This document shows positions 9,248 to 18,611 of a stretch of 64,000 bases of DNA, one piece after another. The stretch is from Bacillus subtilis. Its GTDB lineage: Bacteria > Pseudomonadota > Alphaproteobacteria > Rhizobiales > Rhizobiaceae. The stretch spans positions 1 through 64,000 of the forward strand of contig JAHREI010000011.1 of NCBI GenBank assembly GCA_021733665.1, in the 5' to 3' direction. Made by a program: the position numbers and the translations under genes. The notes below the pieces were generated by a model. It was not told where the DNA came from. It searched no databases and saw nothing but the letters and a program-made list of their open reading frames with translations. Each line of letters starts with the position of its first letter. Position 1 is the stretch's first letter.

Positions 9248-10324
9248 ATGATGCATGTTTCTGATATAATCTATCCGCGTAAAAAGGCTGACAGCTATCA
9301 ACCTGCAAGCATAATGCTCCCTTTTTGCTTATTCGCCCCAATTATCGTCGCAGCAGCTCTTATGAGCCATACCACACCAGCTGCCGCTGCCGGTGGCAAC
9401 TGCAGGCTCAAAAATATGGGTTCTTTCGGCAATGTTGCGCTTGATATCGTATCAAATTCAAGTGCATCGGCAATCAGTCAGCTGGAGTATGAATGTACTT
9501 CGCCGGTTAAATATACCAGCATTCAGTTCTGCACTTACATTCAGGCTCCGGGCAGCCCTTCAACCAATTCACAAGCCAATGTTTTCTATCAGACCCGTGA
9601 TGCGGACTCCCGACTTGGCTGGCAGATGAAACTGGCAGGAGGCGGGAATGAAACACTGGCAGGCTTCGGCTCGGCCAGCGCCACAACCGGATGGACCCAT
9701 TATGCAACATGGTCTGCGGCCACTCCAACAACGACAGCATCACAACAATTTATCCTGTCTTACCTTGGCAGACAGCAGCAAGATCGGGTGCGGTCAGGTG
9801 TCTACAGTTCAACCTATCAGCTGGTAACCCAATATCAATTCAATAACGGGATCAAGTCGTCCTGTAATCCGGGTCTTGCCAATCCGGACGGAACGCTCTT
9901 CACCAGCTTTGCAACAACAGCAACGGTTGCGCAAAATTGCCGGATGGAGAATTTTCAGGACATTGATTTCGGCGATCAAAACAGTCTTGATATTGCAAGC
10001 AACGGGAGAAAACAAACCCGCGCCTATGGAAATATCGGTATTCGCTGCACCTATCAAACGCCCTATAAAATCAGTATCAGCAAAGGTAATTATGCCAAAG
10101 ACGATATTGCTAATATGAAAAGCGAAGATAATTTCCTGCCTTATAAATTATGGCAAGCGGGCTGCAATATTCCATGGGATGATAAAACCCTTTTGTCCGG
10201 AACCGGTAACACGGTCAATGCTATCAATAATCATCAGGTTTGCGCGCAAATCCTGACGCCTTTGGCACACGCGCCGGCAGCGGGATCCTATACAGATACC
10301 GTGATTGTAACCGCAACATTTTGA
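9248..10324 (+). CDS. Two-domain spore-coat-U tip protein / adhesin
   Basis: This protein of about 358 residues has a hydrophobic leader ending near PAAAA-GGNC and two SCPU-like domains. The first starts at NCRLKNMGSFGNVALDI. The second starts at NCRMENFQDIDFGDQNSLDI and ends SYTDTVIVTATF. Csu-type pili carry a two-domain tip subunit of this kind encoded last in the operon, acting in abiotic or host surface binding. An upstream ATG at 9227 overlaps the usher end; GGAG at 9240-9243 favours 9248 or 9251. An inverted-repeat terminator follows at 10360, ending the fimbrial operon. Confidence 0.85.
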   Translation: MMHVSDIIYPRKKADSYQPASIMLPFCLFAPIIVAAALMSHTTPAAAAGGNCRLKNMGSFGNVALDIVSNSSASAISQLEYECTSPVKYTSIQFCTYIQAPGSPSTNSQANVFYQTRDADSRLGWQMKLAGGGNETLAGFGSASATTGWTHYATWSAATPTTTASQQFILSYLGRQQQDRVRSGVYSSTYQLVTQYQFNNGIKSSCNPGLANPDGTLFTSFATTATVAQNCRMENFQDIDFGDQNSLDIASNGRKQTRAYGNIGIRCTYQTPYKISISKGNYAKDDIANMKSEDNFLPYKLWQAGCNIPWDDKTLLSGTGNTVNAINNHQVCAQILTPLAHAPAAGSYTDTVIVTATF

Positions 10325-10359
10325 AATAAAGCCTGAACAAAAACTAGCTGAATATATAC

Positions 10360-10388
10360 GCCTGCTATCATTTACACGGATAGCAGGC
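10360..10388. terminator. Bidirectional terminator between fimbrial operon and autotransporter
   Basis: GCCTGCTATC (10360-10369) pairs with GATAGCAGGC (10379-10388), flanked by ATATA/TATAT on both sides. It lies between two convergent genes and could stop both. Confidence 0.65.
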
Positions 10389-10407
10389 CTATATATAAAC
10401 TATATTT

Positions 10408-13400
10408 TTAAAAGGCGTATTTCAGTTTTACAGACAGATTTCCACCTTCACGCTTACCAAGGAAAGCGTTGCCTTTGAAATCAACATTCAGACGATTATT
10501 CTCCGTGAGCTGGAAACGAACGCCTAATGTTCCGATCGTCGTGAACCCACGGACACTTGGGGCATCAATGTCGAAACGGCCATAGGTTTTACCCGTGGCT
10601 TTGCCATCAAATTCATACTCAACACCTAATCCGGCTAAGAATGACCAATTTTGATTGTAGTTATACTGATTTTCTGCATTCAAACGGATGCGATTAGACT
10701 TAAGCTTGTCGAAATAAAAATTATCTCCGGCTATGGTCACATCGTGACTATCTGTTTGTGTCCAGAGGTATCTCAGCGAAGTATTGAGCTGATTGGCATC
10801 GTTGAGTTTGATTTTATAACCGGCACTGGCATGCGCACTCATGTAGTTCCCGTCCAGAGTATAACGTGCTGCTTCACCTGTAGCGGCATTCCGTATATCT
10901 GCAGTCGAGTATTTTGTGCGCAGGTGTCCGCCGCGCAAAGAGGCGTCCATATAGAAGCCATTAGAAAAATCATAGTAGCCATACAAACCGCCACCATAAT
11001 AGCGGTTGTCACCTTTACCATGAACATTTGCGACATTCGCAAATGAATTATAGGTATCATAATCGGCTGTACCATATTCAAAAAAAGCAGCCGCTGTCAG
11101 CTGTTCTGCCTGATAGCTCACACCCGCTGTTATCAATGCTCCATTGGCGTCAATATGAGAACCGGTTTTATAACGGCTTGTATGACCGGAGGCCTGAATA
11201 AAAGGAACCAAACCTTTATGCTGGTTCTGTTCTGTGATGGTACTGAAGGTGTTATCTGCAATATTATCAGCCTGTCTCGTCAACAGCATTAAACCGGAAA
11301 GATTACCCTCCAGCAATGATTTGAGCTGAGGGTTTACCTTAGGTTCTGGTTTTTCTGGGTCGTGCCCTGCAAGAATGACGGCTGTAACGAGAGCATTCTC
11401 TTTGTTGACTTTGGTTTCAACATCGTAAAGAAGAGATATGCCTTGTTGAACCTGTTTGACATCTTTTGTTTCATGCCCTTGGCCTTCCCCAGTAATATTT
11501 CCCTTCATCAAAACAAATTGTGTGCCTTTTGGTAAAACTTTTCCGGAGTGAATGCCTGTCACATAAACATCCGATTTCACAGTCCCCTTACTGTTTGTAT
11601 TGTCTGCATTTGTATCAAATATAATCTGATCAGCAGTGATCATGGCCGTTTTGGAATTTGCCATGAGCGGGTTCAGAGTGAAATTATAGGTTTGGAAATT
11701 ACCAATTGTACCAACAGTAATCGGTTTTGTATTTCCAAAATTTAGCGTGTTTCCCGTGAATACATCATATTTTTGAGGCTTATATTCTTTGCCGCCAATT
11801 ATGCTGTATTCAAGATAGCCGCCGTAAATTGAACTATTGGTATTATTAATGGTATTATTGCCATTAATAGTCACTGTATTATTGGTTGCATATATATAAT
11901 TTCCAGTCTTAGCTTCAATTATGACTGTATCCGCTGTATTCGGTTTTCCAATAGAAAAACTGGCATAGCCGCCATAGATATTACCTTCAAATTCGTTGCT
12001 ACCATCAATGTTGATTTTATTATTGTTCGCTTCAGCTTCGATGAAACTAACCTGTAGCTCGTCAAATTCCTTAATATTGGCTGCATCATCGACGGCTAAT
12101 TTAATGCCGGCATAACCGGATATTAAATCGCCAGTAATTTTATTGTTTTTACCACGAACATTGATCGTATTTTCATTACTAAAAAATTTACTACTATTTA
12201 CGAAAGCTGAGCCGGACGAATTATCCTTAATGCTCTTATAATTCTGTTGATAGAGTGCAGTTCCTGCACGCAGATCACCAAGAATAATATTATTATCTCC
12301 AAGTATGGAAATGGTATTTTTATTACTGGTTAATTGATTTGACTGAAAATCAAATCTTCCATGCACAACTCCTGTTCCCGCAAGATTGCCAAAGTTATGG
12401 CTCAATATTGCAGAACCCGCAGTTAAATCACCAGATACTTGATTACCATTCCCGCTAAGCACAATAGTATTCTCATCGCTTGTGAGCGTATTTCCGGTTC
12501 TGCTGCCAGCGGTAAAATTCAGGATGTTATCTTTAACATTATTAATTGCGTCACCGTAATTATGATTTATTTCAACAACGCCAGAATTAATGTTCTCGCC
12601 AAATGTATTGTTTTCTCCAGCAATAAAAATACTATTTTTATTGCTTTTAAGCTGATTGCTATAACTTGAGTGATCAATTTTTGACGTTTTAACTGCCCTC
12701 TTTTTATCTATTACGTAAGGCTGACCATCAGTATTTGCTGCTTCATAATTAATGATAATACTTGCATTTCCGGAGTTAACATTTTTACCAAAATGATTTC
12801 CGGTACCGGTGACGGAAATTGTATTGTTACTTGCATATAATGTATTTTCATTTGTTTTACTCATTGACCACAAAATACCGGTTTCGTTCAAATTACCTTG
12901 AAGCTTACCAAAATTTTGTGAAATATGGGCTGTACCAGCGTCTATGCTACCGACCATAGTGTTTCTGTGGCCGGCAATAGTGAGTGTATTTTCGCTGCTG
13001 GTAAGCGTATTCTTTAATACATTTGCAAATACTTTGGCACTGGCATCTGACGCCGTACCTGTCTGCAGGCCATCCACAATTTGATAGATGCCAGCTTCAC
13101 CGGCATTCAAACCACCATTGATTGTGTTGTCATTGCCATTAACCTGAATGATATTTTTCGCAGTGCTGAAATCACTGTTTTGCACCTCAGGAAAAGCCTG
13201 GGCAAAATGAGAGCTGCTATTCCCACCTGTAATTGTACCAAAAACCTGACGTGTCGTTGCGACACCCGCATTTAAGCGGCCCTGTTTGGTGCTTGAATTG
13301 CTCAAATTATACAGGATTTGATTACTGCCTGCCTCTAAAGACAATCCACTTAGTTTGCTCTGCACATCGCATTTACCAAGCTTCTGGCAATCGACAGCTG

Positions 13401-13941
13401 GGACAACATCTGTATAGTGGCTCAATCCAACGTAAATATCCCCGTTAACCGAGCCATTCGTCAGTGTTAATGTATTTTCATTGGTTGCAGATGTTTTGTC
13501 TGTTGTGCCAAATAAAGCGGAATAACCTACAACAACAAAATCCGGTATGGTTCCATTGCTGAAATCAACAATGGCATTAGCGTTGTTTAAAATCAGCTCA
13601 CCATTATCATCTCGCGCGATAAACCCTAATGAATTGCTGCTGCCGATGATATTGGCAAAATTTCCTGCAAAACTGCCACTGGCCCCTAAAAGGCCAGCAT
13701 TACCGTCATAAATCTGCTGAGCGGAACTCACCGTACCAAGCATAAAGAACAGAAAACTGCTTGCTAGCAGTGTATCGCGGAAAGAGCGAATGGAGTATTT
13801 TTTGATTGCTATGTTTTTTAGATTTAAATTCTGACTTTTAAAATTTGCATTGAGAGAATTATTATCATTTTCCCTTCTCATTAAGTTTGCACTAGTTAGA
13901 CCCGTCGCGTGGTTTAATATGCTCTTACTGATATGGTTCAT
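10408..13941 (-). CDS. Autotransporter with N/G-rich repeat passenger and C-terminal barrel
   Basis: This protein of about 1,177 residues begins with a long leader: a charged, Asn-rich extension, then RSFRDTLLASSFLFFMLG and cleavage near VSSAQQ. The passenger repeats a pattern of ENTI.V.G..N.I.GDL.AG.A...NFG, at least six times with roughly 60-70 residue spacing, suggesting a beta-helix. The last ~280 residues form an autotransporter barrel (GYKIKLNDANQLNTSLRYLW, FLAGLGVEYEF, terminal LSVKLKYAF with a final Phe). I prefer ATG 13941, preceded by TTGGAAATTACC, over a TTG at 13953. It is probably a surface adhesin; the ligand is unknown. The long leader may slow inner-membrane export. Confidence 0.9.
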   Translation of the reverse strand: MNHISKSILNHATGLTSANLMRRENDNNSLNANFKSQNLNLKNIAIKKYSIRSFRDTLLASSFLFFMLGTVSSAQQIYDGNAGLLGASGSFAGNFANIIGSSNSLGFIARDDNGELILNNANAIVDFSNGTIPDFVVVGYSALFGTTDKTSATNENTLTLTNGSVNGDIYVGLSHYTDVVPAVDCQKLGKCDVQSKLSGLSLEAGSNQILYNLSNSSTKQGRLNAGVATTRQVFGTITGGNSSSHFAQAFPEVQNSDFSTAKNIIQVNGNDNTINGGLNAGEAGIYQIVDGLQTGTASDASAKVFANVLKNTLTSSENTLTIAGHRNTMVGSIDAGTAHISQNFGKLQGNLNETGILWSMSKTNENTLYASNNTISVTGTGNHFGKNVNSGNASIIINYEAANTDGQPYVIDKKRAVKTSKIDHSSYSNQLKSNKNSIFIAGENNTFGENINSGVVEINHNYGDAINNVKDNILNFTAGSRTGNTLTSDENTIVLSGNGNQVSGDLTAGSAILSHNFGNLAGTGVVHGRFDFQSNQLTSNKNTISILGDNNIILGDLRAGTALYQQNYKSIKDNSSGSAFVNSSKFFSNENTINVRGKNNKITGDLISGYAGIKLAVDDAANIKEFDELQVSFIEAEANNNKINIDGSNEFEGNIYGGYASFSIGKPNTADTVIIEAKTGNYIYATNNTVTINGNNTINNTNSSIYGGYLEYSIIGGKEYKPQKYDVFTGNTLNFGNTKPITVGTIGNFQTYNFTLNPLMANSKTAMITADQIIFDTNADNTNSKGTVKSDVYVTGIHSGKVLPKGTQFVLMKGNITGEGQGHETKDVKQVQQGISLLYDVETKVNKENALVTAVILAGHDPEKPEPKVNPQLKSLLEGNLSGLMLLTRQADNIADNTFSTITEQNQHKGLVPFIQASGHTSRYKTGSHIDANGALITAGVSYQAEQLTAAAFFEYGTADYDTYNSFANVANVHGKGDNRYYGGGLYGYYDFSNGFYMDASLRGGHLRTKYSTADIRNAATGEAARYTLDGNYMSAHASAGYKIKLNDANQLNTSLRYLWTQTDSHDVTIAGDNFYFDKLKSNRIRLNAENQYNYNQNWSFLAGLGVEYEFDGKATGKTYGRFDIDAPSVRGFTTIGTLGVRFQLTENNRLNVDFKGNAFLGKREGGNLSVKLKYAF

Positions 13942-14324
13942 GGTAATTTCCAATGTACTATTTATAAGATGTCTTATGTTTTATCTGCGACATAAAAATA
14001 GGGCCTATAAGCATTGATAAATATGCCGGAGGCTTAAAAACATACGGATTTAAAAATCTTCAGAATGAATTTCATTGTTTCTTGGAAATCACTACGCTGG
14101 ATGATCGCGCGATCAGTGAATTTTTCAGCTACCAATGAGGCTGCAATCAACTTTGACCTATAAGCTGAGCGTTGTTTCTTCCTGCAAATCCTTCATACTA
14201 CTCCGCGCTGGTTCGCATATCCGTCAAGAGGCAGCCCCCCCCCACCTTACACAAATGTAAAAATGCGTCTTGTTTGACTGACAGTTTCGCAGTTCAATTC
14301 CTCAAACAAACAAGGAGGAAAAAA
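13942..14324. other. Spacer between divergent genes
   Basis: About 380 bases separate the autotransporter from the GFA-family gene. Apart from AT-rich promoter-like sequence near 13960-14000 and a short CGATCGCGCGATCAG-like palindromic patch near 14103-14117, I see no gene or strong structure here. Confidence 0.4.
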
Positions 14325-14714
14325 ATGAACCGTTTCACCGGAGGTTGTCTTTGCGGAAGTGTAAGACTTGAGACATCAGGCGCACCCTATCGTATAGGGG
14401 TCTGTCATTGTATGGACTGCCGCAAACATCATGGCGCACTGTTTCATGCTTCTGCGATTTTTCCTGCAGAAGCAGTCACAGTTACCAGTAATACGCAAAA
14501 CTACAACGGACGGCATTTCTGTCCACAGTGCGGATCATCCGTATTTGGCGTAAGTGCTGATGAGATCGAAGTAAATTTAGGCTCTCTCGATGCACCGGAT
14601 CAGTTCATACCAAGCTATGAATTATGGACTATAAGACGTGAATCCTGGTTGCCTGCGTTTCCCGGCATGAAGCATTATGATAAAAACCGCAGCGGTATTG
14701 GCCGTGTTGAATAG
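14325..14714 (+). CDS. GFA-family zinc protein (glutathione-dependent formaldehyde-activating-like)
   Basis: This 129-residue protein has the zinc-binding pattern of the GFA/CENP-V fold: GGCLCGSVRLE near the N-terminus, HCMDCRKHHG, and FCPQCGSSVFGV. The named family member adds glutathione to formaldehyde, but most small members have unknown substrates, so the reaction is not assigned. Start ATG 14325 has a strong AAGGAGG site; the longer upstream frame is not needed. It appears to be a single-gene unit. Confidence 0.88.
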   Translation: MNRFTGGCLCGSVRLETSGAPYRIGVCHCMDCRKHHGALFHASAIFPAEAVTVTSNTQNYNGRHFCPQCGSSVFGVSADEIEVNLGSLDAPDQFIPSYELWTIRRESWLPAFPGMKHYDKNRSGIGRVE

Positions 14715-14891
14715 CGTTTACATAACCACAACTGAACATGATCCGGCACCATAATTTATCCCGTCACCGGTGAGATCGAATATTTTTCATCTTGACGTTG
14801 GGCGGTAAATATTAGTGCGAAACCATATGTAATAAGAATTCTCTGCTCCGTATCATAGTCCGTACAAGACAAACCACAACAGAGGCATTAA

Positions 14892-15311
14892 TTGCAAAAA
14901 ACTTTACTCACTTTAGCATTCCTGCTTTCCATTTTCTCAGCTCCTGCGCTGACTTCAGAGTTGAGTATCAACCAGCGTGTCACAGCAGAGCAAATGAGAG
15001 AAACGGTTCTTATGAAAGCAATAACCCAGCGTATTGTCGAAATGTGTGCGGACTTTAATGCAGATGATGCAAAGCTGAATGACCGGAGAGATTTGATAAT
15101 GGCTACAGCGAAGAGCCAATTCACGTCTAGTGAGGCGTTTATGAATGCCGCCGGCATAAATGACAAGGCAAAAACAAGCGAAGAATTACGGAAGTTCTTT
15201 CTTGAGCGTGGTGTTAAGTGGGAGTCTTCTCCTAAGGAATATTGCGCATTAGGGATCGCATTGAAAACAGTGCAGGCACCTGTCAGCGAATATCTCTTAA
15301 AGCGCGATTAA
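14892..15311 (+). CDS. Secreted DUF5333-family protein
   Basis: This 139-residue protein starts at TTG 14892, six bases after AGAGG. A signal peptide ends near APALTS-ELSINQRV. The mature part is helical with two Cys (VEMCADF and KEYCALG) that could pair across the helices, and the pattern matches DUF5333 proteins of alphaproteobacteria. No later ATG would keep the signal peptide, which supports the TTG start. Function is unknown; a periplasmic location is inferred. Confidence 0.75.
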   Translation: MQKTLLTLAFLLSIFSAPALTSELSINQRVTAEQMRETVLMKAITQRIVEMCADFNADDAKLNDRRDLIMATAKSQFTSSEAFMNAAGINDKAKTSEELRKFFLERGVKWESSPKEYCALGIALKTVQAPVSEYLLKRD

Positions 15312-15406
15312 GCTGCTGTTCTGATTGCAAGCTCTTATTCAGCTTCACTTCTTCATTCGTCCGGCATAAATTTCACCAACTTAACTTCTTGCATTCAGGA
15401 TGCCCA

Positions 15407-15631
15407 ATGATCGCTGCCTATGTTTTATCTGCCGCCGTTGGGGCTGGCACATATTTATTGCTGAGGCGCAGAAAACGGAAAACCCGTAATCTTGTCTCTG
15501 TAGGTATCTTTTTGATTATGACCATAGCTTTCAGTATTTGGTTTATTCAAACGGGCGGCGAATATGGGATCATGGGAAAAAACGGCATAACACCTGATTG
15601 GGCAGCACAAGAAAAACCTCAATCACAATAA
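15407..15631 (+). CDS. Small two-helix membrane protein
   Basis: This 74-residue frame starts at ATG 15407, six bases after CAGGA. It shows a first hydrophobic segment (YVLSAAVGAGTYLLL), a basic RRRKRKTR linker and a second segment (GIFLIMTIAFSIWF), then a polar tail. It follows the DUF5333 gene by 95 bases in the same direction. I do not recognise a family. Confidence 0.6.
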   Translation: MIAAYVLSAAVGAGTYLLLRRRKRKTRNLVSVGIFLIMTIAFSIWFIQTGGEYGIMGKNGITPDWAAQEKPQSQ

Positions 15632-15798
15632 TTGTCGAAGTTGGTTCAAAGCCATCGGAACAGCCGCTTAAACCAATGATGTAACTTGAATATTTCACTA
15701 TTGCTTAGCAGCACTCTGCTGAAGCGCTTATCCGTGCTTCGGAACATATATCTTTGTTCAGCGTTTCCCCTCCACAGTGACAGTTTGGGAGGAAAAAT

Positions 15799-16281
15799 AT
15801 GGACACATTCCAGACAGCTCTTATGTCTACTCTAAGTGCCGACAATTTTAACATCTGGCCACATGTTATTGCTCTGGCTGCAGCATATATTTTAGCGCTA
15901 CCAATAGGCTGGCATCGGGAACGGGAGGAAAGAAGTGCCGGACTTCGTACCTTTCCTCTCGTCGCAGTAGCCAGCTGTGGTTTCGTTCAGGCAACCGAAG
16001 GTATCACAACAGCGAACCCTGAAGCGCAGGCAAGAATTATTGAAGGGATCATTACCGGCATGGGCTTTATCGGTGGCGGTGCGATCCTCCGGTTAAGCAC
16101 ATCTGTAAAAGGCACAGCAACAGCTGCAAGCCTATGGGCAACAGGAGCAATCGGCATTGCTTGTGCTATGGGCACCTTCGACGTCGCAATAATAATTGTG
16201 ATCTTCGCACTGCTTACTCTGTGGATGTTCTCAAATGGAAAAATTCACTCTGACAGTGATACAAACGAGCCCAGACCATAA
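15799..16281 (+). CDS. MgtC/SapB-family inner-membrane protein
   Basis: This 160-residue protein carries the MgtC N-terminal core: LPIGWHREREERSAGLRTFPLV, where the GxxRE..R..AGLRT segment is the family signature, then GIITGMGFIGGGAILR and VKGTATAASLWATGAIGIACAMG, with four or five membrane helices. MgtC proteins act in growth at low magnesium and intramacrophage survival in pathogens, partly by binding ATP synthase, but the short form without the C-terminal ACT-like domain, as here, is widespread in non-pathogens. GGGAGG lies 8 bases upstream. No clear magnesium riboswitch is visible in the ~165-base leader. Confidence 0.88.
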   Translation: MDTFQTALMSTLSADNFNIWPHVIALAAAYILALPIGWHREREERSAGLRTFPLVAVASCGFVQATEGITTANPEAQARIIEGIITGMGFIGGGAILRLSTSVKGTATAASLWATGAIGIACAMGTFDVAIIIVIFALLTLWMFSNGKIHSDSDTNEPRP

Positions 16282-16409
16282 TTCCTTAAACTTGGATCAT
16301 CTCAAGATAAAATTATGCTCTGATTTTAAAGTATAAAAGCGATCTTTGCGTGCCGATTATGGTTCACGGCACCCAACCCCCAAATTCATCGGTTAAGCAG
16401 GCAATAAAA

Positions 16410-16437
16410 AAGGCCGGGGCAACTCTGCACCGACCTT
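16410..16437 (-). terminator. Terminator read on the minus strand
   Basis: AAGGTCGG and CCGGCCTT (minus-strand reading, one mismatch) form a stem followed by TTTTTATT. It probably ends the lipocalin transcript about 160 bases downstream of that gene. Confidence 0.6.
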
Positions 16438-16596
16438 CCTATCCATAATTTAAATTCCAGTGCCAGTACATCCGTGGTCAAAGGCTTAAATTTATGATGA
16501 CGTTTGCGAGCGCTGTGAGAAACGCGCTGCTGAGCAACGTCTATGGAGAAATATAGATAGCGATTGTGTCCGAAACAAGGTGACGATCAAGCTTTT

Positions 16597-17133
16597 TTAA
16601 TTTTGTTGCACCCATTTAATATTATGAGGGACAATCCCTACTTCTGATGCGACCTTAATTGCTCGTGCACTCAGCTCTTCCGAAACTTCTGTAGTGCGGG
16701 ATAAAACCCAAAAATATTTGGGGCTGGAGCCAACAATAATCGCCCATTGATAATCTTCATCCAGATCAACAATATTATAGCCACCATAAAATGGCCTAAA
16801 GAAAGAAACCTTGAGAGCCCCCTCGTCTTTAACTCTGACAAAGACTGCCGTTCCTGAAGCGCGTTTATGTCTTCCCGTGGACTCAACCAGACCACTATTG
16901 AGTACATTCACCGTGCCATCCCCGTTCAGAGTGTACTCAGCTGTCGTTTTAATCAAACCTTTTTCAAAGCGGTTCTCTACGCGAGCAACCTCAAACCACT
17001 TCCCCAAATATCGGCTCAGCTCAAAATTGGTTACCGGCGTTACATTATCAGGAATTTGGGGATTACCAGCTTTGTATAGTTTATAGCCTGCGAACAAACC
17101 TAATGCGGCCAATAACAATTTTTTTGCGCTCAT
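16597..17133 (-). CDS. Blc-type lipocalin family protein
   Basis: This 178-residue protein has the lipocalin kernel: a YLGKWFEVARVENRFEKGL block near residue 42 (G-x-W), TAEYTLNGDGTVNV, VSFFRPFYGGYNIVDLD, and YFWVLSRT near residue 143. Bacterial lipocalin Blc binds fatty acids or lysophospholipids in the envelope and helps membrane repair. Here the N-terminus (KKLLLAALGLFAGYKLYKAG) is a hydrophobic anchor or uncleaved signal rather than a lipobox, since no Cys follows. A CAGGAG site precedes ATG 17133. Confidence 0.88.
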   Translation of the reverse strand: MSAKKLLLAALGLFAGYKLYKAGNPQIPDNVTPVTNFELSRYLGKWFEVARVENRFEKGLIKTTAEYTLNGDGTVNVLNSGLVESTGRHKRASGTAVFVRVKDEGALKVSFFRPFYGGYNIVDLDEDYQWAIIVGSSPKYFWVLSRTTEVSEELSARAIKVASEVGIVPHNIKWVQQN

Positions 17134-17560
17134 AACAAACTCCTGTCAGCTCTAGCAAGAACGCATATAGGTGCTTGGAGTTCCGCAAACGACATTTAAA
17201 TCAAAAAAGACAGGCTCTGGGTTATTTACGATCACCTATCGCTATCGACCGGTAATCCCACCCAGACAGTCCTACCTCCTGACCAGTGTCTGAAGCAAAT
17301 TGCCCACATTCAGTGAAAAGCAGAAAGCTACAAAAATAAGATGCGTATAATTTAAAACGTCACTTAGCGGCTGAATGGTTTTTTCCATAAACATCAAGAA
17401 GATAGGGCAAACATCCTGAAGCCGGTCGATAACAAGGCTTGGCATATCAATAGCCATGAAAATCACAACATTAAGAATATGTAATCTAACACATTGAATT
17501 CATTCATCTATGGTTCATCTGCCAATCCATAGTCTGTAAGCGACAACACAGGAGAGCAAC

Positions 17561-17914
17561 ATGTTTAAGAAATCTATCCTCGCAGCTGTGGCGCTTACTT
17601 TTGTTGGTGCGCCATTAGCGCAGGCTCGTGACTTTCATCCTTCTCGTCAGGCGGAACAGCACCGCTATGAATCTAACCGCCCAACCTATGGCAAGCATTA
17701 TAATAAATCTCATTATAATAAATCTCATTATAATAAGCGCTGGGCTAAGGGCCAACGATATAGTGACTGGCGCCGCCATCAGGAGGTGCGTGATTACAAA
17801 CGGTATGGACTGCGCAAACCAGGTCGTGGCCAGCACTGGGTAAAAGTCGATAATCAGTATTTATTGATTACAGCAGCAACAGGCTTAATCGCCGCGATGA
17901 TGATGGCACGATAG
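17561..17914 (+). CDS. RcnB-like periplasmic protein
   Basis: This 117-residue protein has a signal peptide ending PLAQA-RDF, a His/Asn/Lys-rich segment with three copies of a HYNKS-like unit (residues about 46-61), and a C-terminal part with RYGLRKPGRGQHWVKVDNQYLLI followed by a hydrophobic tail. The GLRxPxxGxxWVxxxxxYLL pattern is that of RcnB, a periplasmic protein affecting nickel/cobalt homeostasis in E. coli. The metal role is not certain in other bacteria. AGGAGAG precedes the start. The region 17134-17560 before it holds only a doubtful hydrophobic frame on the minus strand. Confidence 0.8.
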   Translation: MFKKSILAAVALTFVGAPLAQARDFHPSRQAEQHRYESNRPTYGKHYNKSHYNKSHYNKRWAKGQRYSDWRRHQEVRDYKRYGLRKPGRGQHWVKVDNQYLLITAATGLIAAMMMAR

Positions 17915-17972
17915 CACAAAATGAGGCTAAATCAGTGGTATCATTTACAGTTGCGCATTAATCGCTGATAAC

Positions 17973-18007
17973 TTTCGGGCGCAGAACATAGTGCTGTGCG
18001 CCCGAAA
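17973..18007. terminator. Strong hairpin downstream of the RcnB-like gene
   Basis: TTTCGGGCGCA (17973-17983) and TGCGCCCGAAA (17997-18007) form a perfect 11-bp stem with a 13-base loop. It is terminator-like in shape, although no long T run follows on either strand. Confidence 0.6.
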
Positions 18008-18257
18008 TAACATGTCTGTGCGTAGCACTTATAAACCGGCCATAAATCGCCTTGAGTTATAATTGAGCGAAATGCTGTCGCATGGCACATCAACAAATCC
18101 TCAATTAAAAGTAGTCCCATGTAGCAAGACAAACCATTAGTTGACTTGAAGCACGTTACAACCTATGCTTTTTGGGTCGATATTTGCTTGTTTAGCTTTG
18201 ATTTCTGTCGCATTCTGCGCCTTTGACGAACCTTCCTTTCAAAAAATCGCTACACTC

Positions 18258-18279
18258 TCACAACATCATGACGTTGTGA
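18258..18279 (+). promoter_or_regulatory. Leader hairpin before the cold-shock gene
   Basis: TCACAAC (18258-18264) and GTTGTGA (18273-18279) form a short stem about 31 bases before the start codon. Cold-shock mRNAs often have structured leaders that change with temperature, so a regulatory role is plausible but only inferred. Confidence 0.4.
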
Positions 18280-18310
18280 GCCTCCTCTTACTGCTATGAA
18301 AGGGTTCATT

Positions 18311-18520
18311 ATGGCCACTGGCACAGTTAAATGGTTTAATTCCACAAAAGGCTTCGGCTTCATTCAGCCTGATGAAGGTGGTGCAGATGTGTTCGTACAC
18401 ATCTCCGCAGTTGAACGCGCAGGCATGCGCGATCTCGCTGATAACCAGAAAATCAGCTATGACTTAGAGCGCGACAACCGCTCCGGAAAAATGTCTGCTA
18501 CAAACCTGCAGGCACTCTAA
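18311..18520 (+). CDS. cspA: Cold-shock domain protein
   Basis: This 69-residue protein is a single cold-shock domain. The RNP1-like motif KGFGFIQP and RNP2-like motif DVFVHIS are present, with the opening GTVKWFNSTKGFG. It binds single-stranded RNA and DNA, acting as an RNA chaperone or antiterminator. I chose ATG 18311 (MATGTVKWF), six bases after AAAGGG, over an in-frame ATG at 18296. A good terminator follows at 18582. The symbol reflects the family; the paralogue number cannot be set. Confidence 0.93.
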   Translation: MATGTVKWFNSTKGFGFIQPDEGGADVFVHISAVERAGMRDLADNQKISYDLERDNRSGKMSATNLQAL

Positions 18521-18581
18521 TCAGGTATAAATGCTCTTGTGACCACGGATGCACCGACACAGTTGAGCGCTTAATACCAAG

Positions 18582-18611
18582 AAAGGTCAGGCTATTTGTC
18601 TGGCCTTTTTT
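18582..18611 (+). terminator. Rho-independent terminator of the cold-shock gene
   Basis: AAAGGTCAG pairs with CTGGCCTTT around an 8-9 base loop and runs into TTTTTT on the plus strand, about 60 bases after the stop codon. Confidence 0.8.

Noticed and set aside
17272-17466. 64-codon hydrophobic minus-strand frame
   Set aside because: Has a helix-like segment but no ribosome site; not enough support.
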